Part shown: positions 32,616 through 40,391 of the stretch, in pieces
How the letters are laid out: each line of letters starts with the position of its first letter
Position numbering within the stretch: the first letter of the stretch is position 1
From: Acidimicrobiaceae bacterium
GTDB lineage: Bacteria; Actinomycetota; Acidimicrobiia; Acidimicrobiales; Aldehydirespiratoraceae
Reading direction: 5' to 3'
DNA length: 64,000 bases
Assembly (NCBI GenBank): GCA_028819005.1
Contig: JAPPMP010000042.1
Span: 1-64,000 of the forward strand
Made by a program: the position numbers and the translations under genes
The notes under the pieces: generated by a model
Database searches by the model: none
The model's input: the letters and a program-made list of their open reading frames with translations, nothing else
What the model was told of the DNA's origin: nothing

Positions 32616-34054
32616 GGTTCCGGCACTTTCAAGGGGATGGTTGCGCCGAGGAAATCGCTGTCGTCGACGGGGGGATACTCGCCGACTCGCAATCGGTACT
32701 CCCCTGGCTCAAGGTCGTCGATCGTGAACACGAAGGTGCCCCAGGACTCGAGCCAGCCGGTGGCGGTCAGGCCCCAACGGCTGCCGACACCCGGATTGAA
32801 CACTTGCGGTCCGGTGACCGTGGCGGCCGTTCCCGTTCCGTCGGAGTGCTGGATCTCAACAATGCCCGAAGATTCGAACCAACGGGAGTAGCCGCGCACG
32901 GTCAGAGGCAGCGTGACCTCGGTGGGGTTTTCGTAGTCGAGTTCGCCGGGCCAGACCACAAAGCTGCCTGAACGGGCGTGGAGTTGCGGGGCGGCCGAAG
33001 CCGACGGGTCGTCGTTGGCGCCTTGAGCGGGAATCACGTCGACCAGCAGACGAGCGGGGTCGCTCAACCTCTGTGCTGCGAACAGTGACGGCTGAGGTGC
33101 GTAGACGTCGATTACGAACTTGCCATCGGGGGCCCGCGCCACGATGGAAGCGAGGTTCCAACTGTCCTCGGATGCGGCGTCGAGACGCGCTCCCTCAAGT
33201 CCTGCGACGCTGATCCTTGCCCAGGTACCGAAGGCGTCGATAGTCAGATCTTCGGGCAGATCCGCGGCCAGCAGCCCACCGCTGTCGTAGTCCCACGCGC
33301 TGCCGAAAGCGATGTGCAAACGATCGCATCCCGGCCCGAGCAGGTGCCACATCTGTGCCACATGGTCGACTCGCGCCTCGCCGTGGCTGACTCCGGTCTC
33401 CCCGTTTATCGGTGCGGGGCCGACGGCTGTGCCGACTGTGGCGCAGGGGTCGTCGAAATAGGAGGTCTGCGCGGCGAAGTTGATTTCCAATCGGTCCGCT
33501 TCCACCCAACCGGTTAGTCGGCGACCCACCTTCAGCTCGCGCCAGGCACCCTCCTGCTCATCGGTTCGTATTGCGCCTGTGCCCTCGATGGCCACCCTTG
33601 GCACGGCGATCATAGCGACCCCGTCGTGTTCGACGCCCGGACCGGAGCGCAAGGTTGCGCGCAGCATGTCGCCCGCAGTCCCCGGATACCACTCGCCGTC
33701 TGCCACGAGGAGGTCGAACAGCAGTGGCGCTTCCTCGTGTCGTTCCGGTGCTGTGGTGGTGGGCGGCTCTGTGGTGGTGGGCGGTGCTGTGGTGGTGGGC
33801 GGTGCTGTGGTGGTGGGCGGTGCTGTTGTCGTGGTGATGGGTGGTGCCGCTGTTGTTGTCGTGGTGGCCGGCTCCGGGGCGGTCGTGTCGGGCGACACAG
33901 TTGTATCGATCGACACGGTCGCATCGGGTGCTGATGGAGAACTGTCATCGGGGCGGTCGGCGGAGTCGCCTCCGCAACCAGATATCAGCAGGGTCGCGCC
34001 GACGACCAGAGCCGCACCGCACCGCACGGACCAGGGTGCATCCGCGAGGCTCAC
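32612..34054 (-). CDS. Lipoprotein with Thr/Pro linker and putative Ig-like C-terminal domain
   Basis: This 480-residue protein has a signal peptide and lipobox 'LLISGC', then a linker rich in 'TTTAPP' encoded by 18-bp tandem repeats (GTGGTGGTGGGCGGTGCT on the plus strand). Two domains follow: an SH3-like or propeptide-like region ('GDMLRATLRSGPGVEHDG'), and near the C-terminus a region ('LDYENPTEVTLPLTVRGYSRWFESSGIVEIQ...WGTFVFTI') that resembles the Gmad2 immunoglobulin-like domain of spore and envelope lipoproteins. It starts at GTG 34054 with GTGA coupling. Why it sits inside a glycerol operon is unclear. Confidence 0.75.
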   Translation of the reverse strand: MSLADAPWSVRCGAALVVGATLLISGCGGDSADRPDDSSPSAPDATVSIDTTVSPDTTAPEPATTTTTAAPPITTTTAPPTTTAPPTTTAPPTTTEPPTTTAPERHEEAPLLFDLLVADGEWYPGTAGDMLRATLRSGPGVEHDGVAMIAVPRVAIEGTGAIRTDEQEGAWRELKVGRRLTGWVEADRLEINFAAQTSYFDDPCATVGTAVGPAPINGETGVSHGEARVDHVAQMWHLLGPGCDRLHIAFGSAWDYDSGGLLAADLPEDLTIDAFGTWARISVAGLEGARLDAASEDSWNLASIVARAPDGKFVIDVYAPQPSLFAAQRLSDPARLLVDVIPAQGANDDPSASAAPQLHARSGSFVVWPGELDYENPTEVTLPLTVRGYSRWFESSGIVEIQHSDGTGTAATVTGPQVFNPGVGSRWGLTATGWLESWGTFVFTIDDLEPGEYRLRVGEYPPVDDSDFLGATIPLKVPEP

Positions 34055-35445
34055 GGCACCAGGACCCCGGGGTTCATGAGGCCGTGGGGGTCAATCGCCT
34101 TTTTGACCGAACGCAGCATCGACAGGCCGCCGATTCCCAGTTCCTCGCGCATCCAGTCGCGGCGAACTCGTCCCACACCATGGTGATGGGCCAGACCTGC
34201 TCCTATGCCTGCGGCTGCGTTCATGGCTGCTGACCAGAATGCATCATAGGTCGATGTGTAGTCCTCGGGTGCTGCGGGTGTGGCCGCCACCGTGAAATAG
34301 AGATTCGCCCCCGAGCGATATGCGTGCGAGGAATGAGCGCTTGCTGCAACAACACCATCCACTGCTTCGAGAGCATCGATCACCGCGCGGTAGAGCTTCG
34401 GAAGCCGAGTCCAATCACCGGCGATCTCGATTGTGTCTGCGACGATCCCCTGAGCCAGCAACTCGTCCCAGGTGGGAACCGTGTTGCGATGTTCGAACCA
34501 GCCGTTCACGACCTCGGCTGAGGCTTTGGCGCCGCGGCTGGATTCACAGATGGTCGATACGGCGTCCACTTCGACCGCGGTCAATGCCGCTGGGCCCATG
34601 TGAGCCAAGATGAGCATCGCGTCGCCCTTGGGCAGGCGTTCGCGGAAATGCCGCCAGGATTCGCGACCGTCGTAGAGTCGCAGCACCGCGGGACGCCAAC
34701 CGGCTCGCATGAGCTTGCGGGCCGCTTCGAGTCCTGCCTCGAAGTCGCCGAAATGAAATGCCTGACGCGCTTCGGATTCAGGCTGTTGACGAACCGAGAA
34801 CGTGACCTCGGTGATCACCCCCAGAGTGCCCTCGCTGCCCATCAGAAGATGGCGCAGGTCCGGTCCCGCGCCGGCGCGCGGAGTGTCACGACTGCGATAG
34901 ATCGACCCGTCAGCGAGCACGGCTTCCAGCGAATACACCATGTCTTCAATGTTGCCGAAAGCGGTCGAGTACTGGCCCGAGGCTCTTGTCGCCACCCAAC
35001 CTCCAACCGTGGACAGCTCGATCGACTGGGGCCAGTGTCCGATGCTGAGGCCTTCGGACTGCATGCGTTTCTCTGCTTCTAGGCCGTTGGTGCCGGCGCC
35101 GAAAGCAGCGAGGAGATCGCTGGAAGAAAAAGCTCTCAACCCAGTCATCCGTTCCGTGCTCAACACGACCGCGTCGGCGCCGGCCAGCACTCCGCCAACC
35201 ACTCCTGATCCTCCGCCGCGCGGAATCATTGCTGTGTCGTGAGCGGAACAGGCGCGGACCACCTCGGCCAACTCTTCACTGCTGGTCGGGGCGCACACCG
35301 CCATCGGCGCAATGACTGGAGATCCCGCGGTGATCGGAATCTGTGATCGCATCCACGTATCACGAGCGCGGGCGCTGCGTTCGACTTCGGTTTGCAACAG
35401 GCCGTCGCCCAAGATCGCGGCCAGGTCATCTATGAGCTTGCTCAT
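34051..35445 (-). CDS. FAD-linked oxidoreductase, alkylglycerone-phosphate synthase-like
   Basis: This 464-residue PCMH-type flavoprotein has FAD-binding text 'IPRGGGSGVVGG' and 'TVGGWVATRASGQYSTAFGNIEDMV', plus the C-terminal motif 'AHHHGVGRVRRDWM', which is typical of alkyldihydroxyacetonephosphate synthase and its relatives. ADPS exchanges an acyl for an alkyl group in ether-lipid synthesis. Relatives oxidise D-hydroxy acids. Its place between glycerol-3-phosphate dehydrogenase and glycerol kinase favours a glycerolipid or ether-lipid role. It overlaps the upstream gene by ATGA. Confidence 0.82.
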   Translation of the reverse strand: MSKLIDDLAAILGDGLLQTEVERSARARDTWMRSQIPITAGSPVIAPMAVCAPTSSEELAEVVRACSAHDTAMIPRGGGSGVVGGVLAGADAVVLSTERMTGLRAFSSSDLLAAFGAGTNGLEAEKRMQSEGLSIGHWPQSIELSTVGGWVATRASGQYSTAFGNIEDMVYSLEAVLADGSIYRSRDTPRAGAGPDLRHLLMGSEGTLGVITEVTFSVRQQPESEARQAFHFGDFEAGLEAARKLMRAGWRPAVLRLYDGRESWRHFRERLPKGDAMLILAHMGPAALTAVEVDAVSTICESSRGAKASAEVVNGWFEHRNTVPTWDELLAQGIVADTIEIAGDWTRLPKLYRAVIDALEAVDGVVAASAHSSHAYRSGANLYFTVAATPAAPEDYTSTYDAFWSAAMNAAAGIGAGLAHHHGVGRVRRDWMREELGIGGLSMLRSVKKAIDPHGLMNPGVLVP

Positions 35446-37070
35446 CGGGAAGCCCCGGACGCGCTTGCCGTCCGTGACGCGTCCGCCGCCTGAGACGCGA
35501 ATGCGAGTTCGTCGTCGAAATGACAGCGCACACTCGCCAGTTCGGCGCTGAGTCGTTCATCTGACCAACCAACCTGCACGGCCATCCGCTCAGCAATCGC
35601 GGTTGCCAGTTCCCAGCGGTGCTGGGGTACGAACCAGGCAACTCTCAGCCGACGATAAACGACGTCCACCAGCGTTATTGCCGCCTCAACTCGCACGGCC
35701 CAGTCAATTTCGCCTCCAACCACGGGCGCATCATCGACTAGGCGCCCGGGATCAAGTGAACGGATCTCTTCGGCCTCGCTGCCGTACAGGCGCCACAGCC
35801 GCAGAGCCTCTTGATCTCCAGGGTCGACAGACGTTGGATCGCCGCCGGGAATCGGGGCCGTACCGGGACCTTCCGGCAGGTCCTTGCCGAGTTGCTCGCC
35901 CACGACCTTGAGGACGTCTTCGGCCATGCGGCGAAAGCCTGTGAGTTTGCCGCCCGCAATGGAGATCATCCGACTGCGGCCGACTGTCACCTCGTCTTTG
36001 CGGGACAGCTCTTCTGGGGCCTTGCCTTTTGTGGCGATCAGCGGGCGCACTCCGGCCCAAGCTGCCACAACGTCGCTGGGTGTGAGAGGCTCGGCGTTGA
36101 AATAGCGGGTCAGAGGCTCCAACAGGTACTCAACGTCGTCCAGGTCGATCTCTGGCCACAGAGGACGGTCGCCGTAATAGCTGGTGTCAGTGGTGCCGAT
36201 GTACACGACATCGCCGCGGGGAATTGCAAAGATCGAACGCCGGTCCGGGGTGTTGCAGATGACCAGGTGGTTGATCGAGAACCGTTCGCGGGGCACGACC
36301 ACGTGGATCCCCTTTGAGAGGTGCAGCAGCGCTGCGGGCGGGTCTTGTTCCATGCGAGCGATCTCGTCGACCCATGGACCTGCGGCGTTGACCACGACGT
36401 CTGCGGCCACGCGCACTTCTCGCCCGGTGATCGAGCATTCGGCAGTCACCCCGTTGATCTGTCCGTTCCGGTCGTTGAGATCAGTCACCTTCAGACGGGA
36501 GGCCACGGCCGCACCAGACTGCGCCGCGGCCCGGAGAACCGCGAGCACGAGCCGAGCGTCGTCGGTCAGATATTCGCGGTAAGCGACCGCAGAATCGTAG
36601 ACGTCCGTCCGCAGAAGCGGTTCGCGGGCGTGGATCTCGTCCCGGCGCCAGAGTTGATGCCGATCTTCGCCGGCAACTGCACCCAACCGTTCGTAGGTTG
36701 TGATACCGGCACGAAACTTGGTGGCGGTCACACGGTTGCGAGCGGGTACGACCATCCAACACGGCTCAGCCAGATGGGGTGCCATGGCGTGGACCGCGGT
36801 GCGTTCGGTAACGGTCTTGCGGACCAGATCAACCTCCCCGCCGGCCAGGTACCGGAGCCCGCCGTGAATGAGTTTCGAGGATCGCCCGGAGGTGCCCGCG
36901 GCGAAGTCGTCGGCTTCCACAAGGGCTGTTCGCAATCCCCTGCCGGCAGCTTCGCGGGCGATCCCCGCACCTGTGATTCCCCCGCCGACCACAACCACGT
37001 CGTAGGCGTCCGACTCGAGTTCATCGAGCAGATCCGCTCGGCTCGCGGGGGTAAGGCGGGGATTGCTCAC
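35442..37070 (-). CDS. glpD: Glycerol-3-phosphate dehydrogenase (FAD)
   Basis: This 542-residue flavoprotein has the dinucleotide-binding 'DVVVVGGGITGAGIAREAAGRGL', 'GTSGRSSKLIHGGLRYL', 'GPWVDEIA' and 'AWAGVRPLI', all standard for GlpD, followed by the C-terminal helical domain. It oxidises glycerol 3-phosphate to dihydroxyacetone phosphate and passes electrons to quinone. It starts at GTG 37070 and is the first gene of the four-gene operon. The 40 bases to the divergent repair gene must hold both promoters. Confidence 0.92.
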   Translation of the reverse strand: MSNPRLTPASRADLLDELESDAYDVVVVGGGITGAGIAREAAGRGLRTALVEADDFAAGTSGRSSKLIHGGLRYLAGGEVDLVRKTVTERTAVHAMAPHLAEPCWMVVPARNRVTATKFRAGITTYERLGAVAGEDRHQLWRRDEIHAREPLLRTDVYDSAVAYREYLTDDARLVLAVLRAAAQSGAAVASRLKVTDLNDRNGQINGVTAECSITGREVRVAADVVVNAAGPWVDEIARMEQDPPAALLHLSKGIHVVVPRERFSINHLVICNTPDRRSIFAIPRGDVVYIGTTDTSYYGDRPLWPEIDLDDVEYLLEPLTRYFNAEPLTPSDVVAAWAGVRPLIATKGKAPEELSRKDEVTVGRSRMISIAGGKLTGFRRMAEDVLKVVGEQLGKDLPEGPGTAPIPGGDPTSVDPGDQEALRLWRLYGSEAEEIRSLDPGRLVDDAPVVGGEIDWAVRVEAAITLVDVVYRRLRVAWFVPQHRWELATAIAERMAVQVGWSDERLSAELASVRCHFDDELAFASQAADASRTASASGASR

Positions 37071-37110
37071 GCACTGTTTCTAGTCCAGTTCGCGGTGGTA
37101 GTATCGGCGA

Positions 37111-37605
37111 ATGATCTTGACCAGACAAGTTGATTCGCCGATCGGACGCCTGCGTCTGGTTGCGACTGACCAAGGCTTGAGTCATCTGCTGTTCGAGCAG
37201 CAGGCGGGTGACGACACAGGTTCGGACGGCGACTCGGCCGAGGCCGATAACCATCCGGTGCTTGTTGCCGCAACCGCTCAACTCGAGGAGTACTTCGCGG
37301 GGCAACGCCAAGAATTTGATATTCCCCTCGATCTATCCGGGACCGAGTTCCAGAGGGCTGCCTGGTCGGCTCTGGCAGGTGTGCCCTTCGGTGAGACCCG
37401 GTCCTATCGGCAGCAAGCCGAGGCCGTCGGCCGCCCGGAAGCTGTTCGCGCGATCGGCGCGGCCAACGGCCGCAATCCGGTTCCGATAGTTCTGCCGTGC
37501 CATCGCATCGTCGGTTCCGACGGATCGCTCACTGGCTACGGCGGCGGTTTGCCGATCAAGGAATTCCTCTTGAACCACGAGCAGTCGCAGTCAAAAAAGC
37601 ACTGA
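37111..37605 (+). CDS. ogt: Methylated-DNA-protein cysteine methyltransferase
   Basis: This 164-residue protein has the invariant 'PCHRIV' acceptor motif and 'RAIGAANGRNPVPIVLPCHR', giving direct suicidal repair of O6-alkylguanine. Upstream 'FQRAAWSALAGVPFGETRSY' is the family's DNA-recognition helix. The length fits Ogt/MGMT enzymes without an Ada domain. It is convergent with the malate synthase gene, 17 bases away. Confidence 0.94.
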   Translation: MILTRQVDSPIGRLRLVATDQGLSHLLFEQQAGDDTGSDGDSAEADNHPVLVAATAQLEEYFAGQRQEFDIPLDLSGTEFQRAAWSALAGVPFGETRSYRQQAEAVGRPEAVRAIGAANGRNPVPIVLPCHRIVGSDGSLTGYGGGLPIKEFLLNHEQSQSKKH

Positions 37606-37621
37606 CGCCGCGCACCGTTGC

Positions 37622-39790
37622 CTATGCAGTCGCTTTCATGCGGAGGCGATTGTTGCGCAGGATTCGCTCGGTGTAGCCGTTCGGTTCGTCGCGGCCCCCG
37701 AACACGAGTGATAAAGCTGCTTGATAGGGGATCGAGGCGTCGGGGTCCGGGGCCATCGGCTGGTAGCTCGGGTCGTCGGCGTTCTGCTGGTCTACCTGGG
37801 CAGCTATGCGGGTCATGGTCGCTCGGACCTGCGCCTCGTCGAGGATTCCGTGGTGCAGCCAGTTGGCGACGTGTTGACTGGAGATCCGCAGCGTGGCGAG
37901 GTCTTCCATGAGGCCCACATTGTGGATGTTGGGCACGGTGGAGCAGCCGACGCCGCTCCCGACCCAGCGCACGATGTATCCGAGGATGCTCTGGGCGTTG
38001 TTGTCGAGCTCGGTCTGGATCTCCTCGGCGCTGAGATCACGATCAAGCAGCGGGATGGCGGTCAGGTCTTCAGTGGTGCGCCGCGGTCGGCTTGACAATT
38101 CGTCTTGACGCGCAGCCACATCGACCTCGAAGTAGTGCGTGGCGTGGAGAGTGGCGGCAGTCGGCGACGGCACCCAGGCGCAAGTGGCGCCGCCGTTCGG
38201 GTGGTCGATCTTGGAGGCGAGCATCTCGGCCATGTCGGACGGTTGTGCCCACATTCCCTTGCCGATTTGGGCTCGATTCGCGAAGCCGCATGCCAGGCCC
38301 GCATCGACGTTGTTGTCTTCGTAGGCCGAGAACCAGGTGGCGCCCTTTATCTCGGCCTTGGGAAGAACCGGCCCGGCTTCCATGTCGGTGTGGATCCCGT
38401 CTCCTGTGCGGTCGAGGAAACCGGTGTTGATGAACACGACCCGTTCTTCGGCTCGGTCGACAGCGGCCGCAAGGTTGAGCGACATGCGCCGTTCTTCGTC
38501 CATGATCCCCATCTTGAGGGTATGGCGCTCGAGCTTGAGGGCGTCCTCGACGCGGTCGAACAAATCGCAGGCCAACGCCACCTCATCGGGGCCGTGGAGC
38601 TTGGGTTTGACGATGTAGACCGATCCAGTGTGGCTGTTGCGGTACTTGCCGTTGCCGTCGAGATCGTGTTTGGCCGCCAGGGAGGTGACCATGGTGTCGA
38701 GAATGGTCTCGAAGACGGGTTCACCGTCGAAGGCGACCGCATCCGTGCGAATGTGGTGCCCGGTGTTGCGCACGAGCATCAGGGCGCGACCCGCCATCGG
38801 CAGCGGAGACCCGTCGGGAGCGGTGAAGCTCCTGTCCGGGTTGAGGCGGCGATTGATCGTCTCGCCTGCCCTTTCAAAAGAGCTCGTGAGGGTGCCCTTC
38901 AACAGCCCCAACCAGTTTCGGTAGACGACCACCCTGTCCTGGGCGTCAACGGCAGCCACAGAGTCCTCGCAGTCCATAATGGTGGTGACCGCAGCCTCGA
39001 GCAGAAGGTCGCTGACGCCTGCGGCGTCGTCTCGGCCGATGCTGTCGGACCGGTCAATCTCAATCGACAGATGCAGACCGTGCTTGCGCAGCAGCACCGA
39101 GGTCGGCGTGTCGGGGTCGCCCATGTACCCCACGAACTGGGAAGGGTCTTCGAGCGCGGTGGGTTTCTTGTCGGCGAGGGTGACGGTGAGCGATCCGTGG
39201 GTGACGGTGTAGGCGGTGGCGTCGGCGTGGCTGCCGGCTTCCAAGGGCATATGGCGGTCGAGAAATGCTCGGGCGTAGGCGATGACCCTGCTGCCGCGGA
39301 CGGGGTTGTAGCTTTTTTTGGCCTCCGCGCCGCCCTCGTCACCGATCACGTCGGTCCCGTAGAGCGCATCGTAGAAGCTGCCCCAGCGGGCGTTGGCTGC
39401 GTTGAGTGCGTAGCGGGCGTTGTCGAGGGGCACGACGAGCTGAGGTGCGGCGATCGAGGTGATCTCGGAATCGACGTTGCGGGTCTTGATCGCGACGCCG
39501 CGTGGTTCGTCCTGCAGGTAGCCGATCTCGCGCAGGAACTCGATGTATGCACTCGAGTCATAGTGCCCGCGGTTGGCATTCTCACGGTTTGCAACGTGCC
39601 AAGAGTCGATCTTGTGTTGAAGCTCTTCGCGCCGGTCCAGCAGCGCCGCGTAGCGGGGACCGAGATCGGTCGCAATCGTTTCAAAGGATGCCCAGAACTC
39701 TTCGGCGGTGACGCCCGAGTCCGGTGTCAACTCATTTGCAACGAAGTCGATAAGCGCGGCCGTCACCTCGAGTCGACCGACGTCTGCCAT
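37622..39790 (-). CDS. glcB: Malate synthase G
   Basis: This 722-residue protein has the length of isoform G (about 720-730) and its characteristic segments 'TTIMDCEDSVAAVDAQDRVVVYRNWLGLL', 'MEAGPVLPKAEIKGATWFSAYEDNNVDAGLACGFANRAQIGKGMW' and 'CSTVPNIHNVGLMEDLATLRISSQHVANW'. It condenses glyoxylate with acetyl-CoA to malate. It follows the sarcosine oxidase operon by 61 bases on the same strand. Glyoxylate made from glycine after sarcosine breakdown would be a sensible feed. Confidence 0.95.
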   Translation of the reverse strand: MADVGRLEVTAALIDFVANELTPDSGVTAEEFWASFETIATDLGPRYAALLDRREELQHKIDSWHVANRENANRGHYDSSAYIEFLREIGYLQDEPRGVAIKTRNVDSEITSIAAPQLVVPLDNARYALNAANARWGSFYDALYGTDVIGDEGGAEAKKSYNPVRGSRVIAYARAFLDRHMPLEAGSHADATAYTVTHGSLTVTLADKKPTALEDPSQFVGYMGDPDTPTSVLLRKHGLHLSIEIDRSDSIGRDDAAGVSDLLLEAAVTTIMDCEDSVAAVDAQDRVVVYRNWLGLLKGTLTSSFERAGETINRRLNPDRSFTAPDGSPLPMAGRALMLVRNTGHHIRTDAVAFDGEPVFETILDTMVTSLAAKHDLDGNGKYRNSHTGSVYIVKPKLHGPDEVALACDLFDRVEDALKLERHTLKMGIMDEERRMSLNLAAAVDRAEERVVFINTGFLDRTGDGIHTDMEAGPVLPKAEIKGATWFSAYEDNNVDAGLACGFANRAQIGKGMWAQPSDMAEMLASKIDHPNGGATCAWVPSPTAATLHATHYFEVDVAARQDELSSRPRRTTEDLTAIPLLDRDLSAEEIQTELDNNAQSILGYIVRWVGSGVGCSTVPNIHNVGLMEDLATLRISSQHVANWLHHGILDEAQVRATMTRIAAQVDQQNADDPSYQPMAPDPDASIPYQAALSLVFGGRDEPNGYTERILRNNRLRMKATA

Positions 39791-39851
39791 GGACTGAAGC
39801 TAACGCCACAACGATTGATCTCAACAGTCGGGCGGTTCTGGCCGCCGTCGG

Positions 39852-40391
39852 CTAAAGGGCGTCTGCGAACTCCGTGGTTGCGTCGTGGATCGCGTCGTAC
39901 AGATATTGTCCGAAAGAACGATCGGCGAGCAGCAGATATGAGGGCTCGCCATCGATGTCGTCGCGGATCAGGTCGGAACTGACCTTGGCCACCGAAGCGG
40001 AGCCGGTCGCTCCGTCGGGAAACATCGTGTCGTCGAAGTCGAGACTGCAGACTTTTTCAAGAGCAGACGCGCTGCGCGCCCCGGTCAAACGCAGGCACAG
40101 GCGACTGTGCGTGATGTCGATCCGGTTCACGGACGCATCGAACCGGGCCGTGGCCAGCAGAGCCTCCACGTCGTTCGCACTGCCCAACAGCAGCCATTCG
40201 TCGGGACGGATGGCTGCGATTAGAACGCCGTCGCGCTTAGCCGTGCGAGTGAAGTCGACGCCGAGCGGCGAGGCCCCAACTTGAGCTCTCACGCTGGCCT
40301 TGGTCAGCGCAGACTCGTCGGTCAACGCCGGTGCGCCTGCGGGCGTAGCAGTGAGCGTCGTTACAGAGCTTCGGAACTCGGGTTCAGCCAC
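39852..40391 (-). CDS. soxG: Sarcosine oxidase gamma subunit
   Basis: This 179-residue protein matches the short gamma subunit of heterotetrameric sarcosine oxidase, with a GcvT-like fold ('DITHSRLCLRLTGARSASALEKVCSLDFDDTMFP', then 'FGQYLYDAI' near the C-terminus). It starts at GTG 40391, overlapping the alpha-subunit stop by eight bases. It has no cofactor of its own and is needed for assembly of the complex. Confidence 0.88.
   Translation of the reverse strand: MAEPEFRSSVTTLTATPAGAPALTDESALTKASVRAQVGASPLGVDFTRTAKRDGVLIAAIRPDEWLLLGSANDVEALLATARFDASVNRIDITHSRLCLRLTGARSASALEKVCSLDFDDTMFPDGATGSASVAKVSSDLIRDDIDGEPSYLLLADRSFGQYLYDAIHDATTEFADAL

Noticed and set aside
38105-39982. 625-residue plus-strand ORF
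   Set aside because: It is antisense to malate synthase G, whose identity and length are certain; the long frame is a by-product of high GC.
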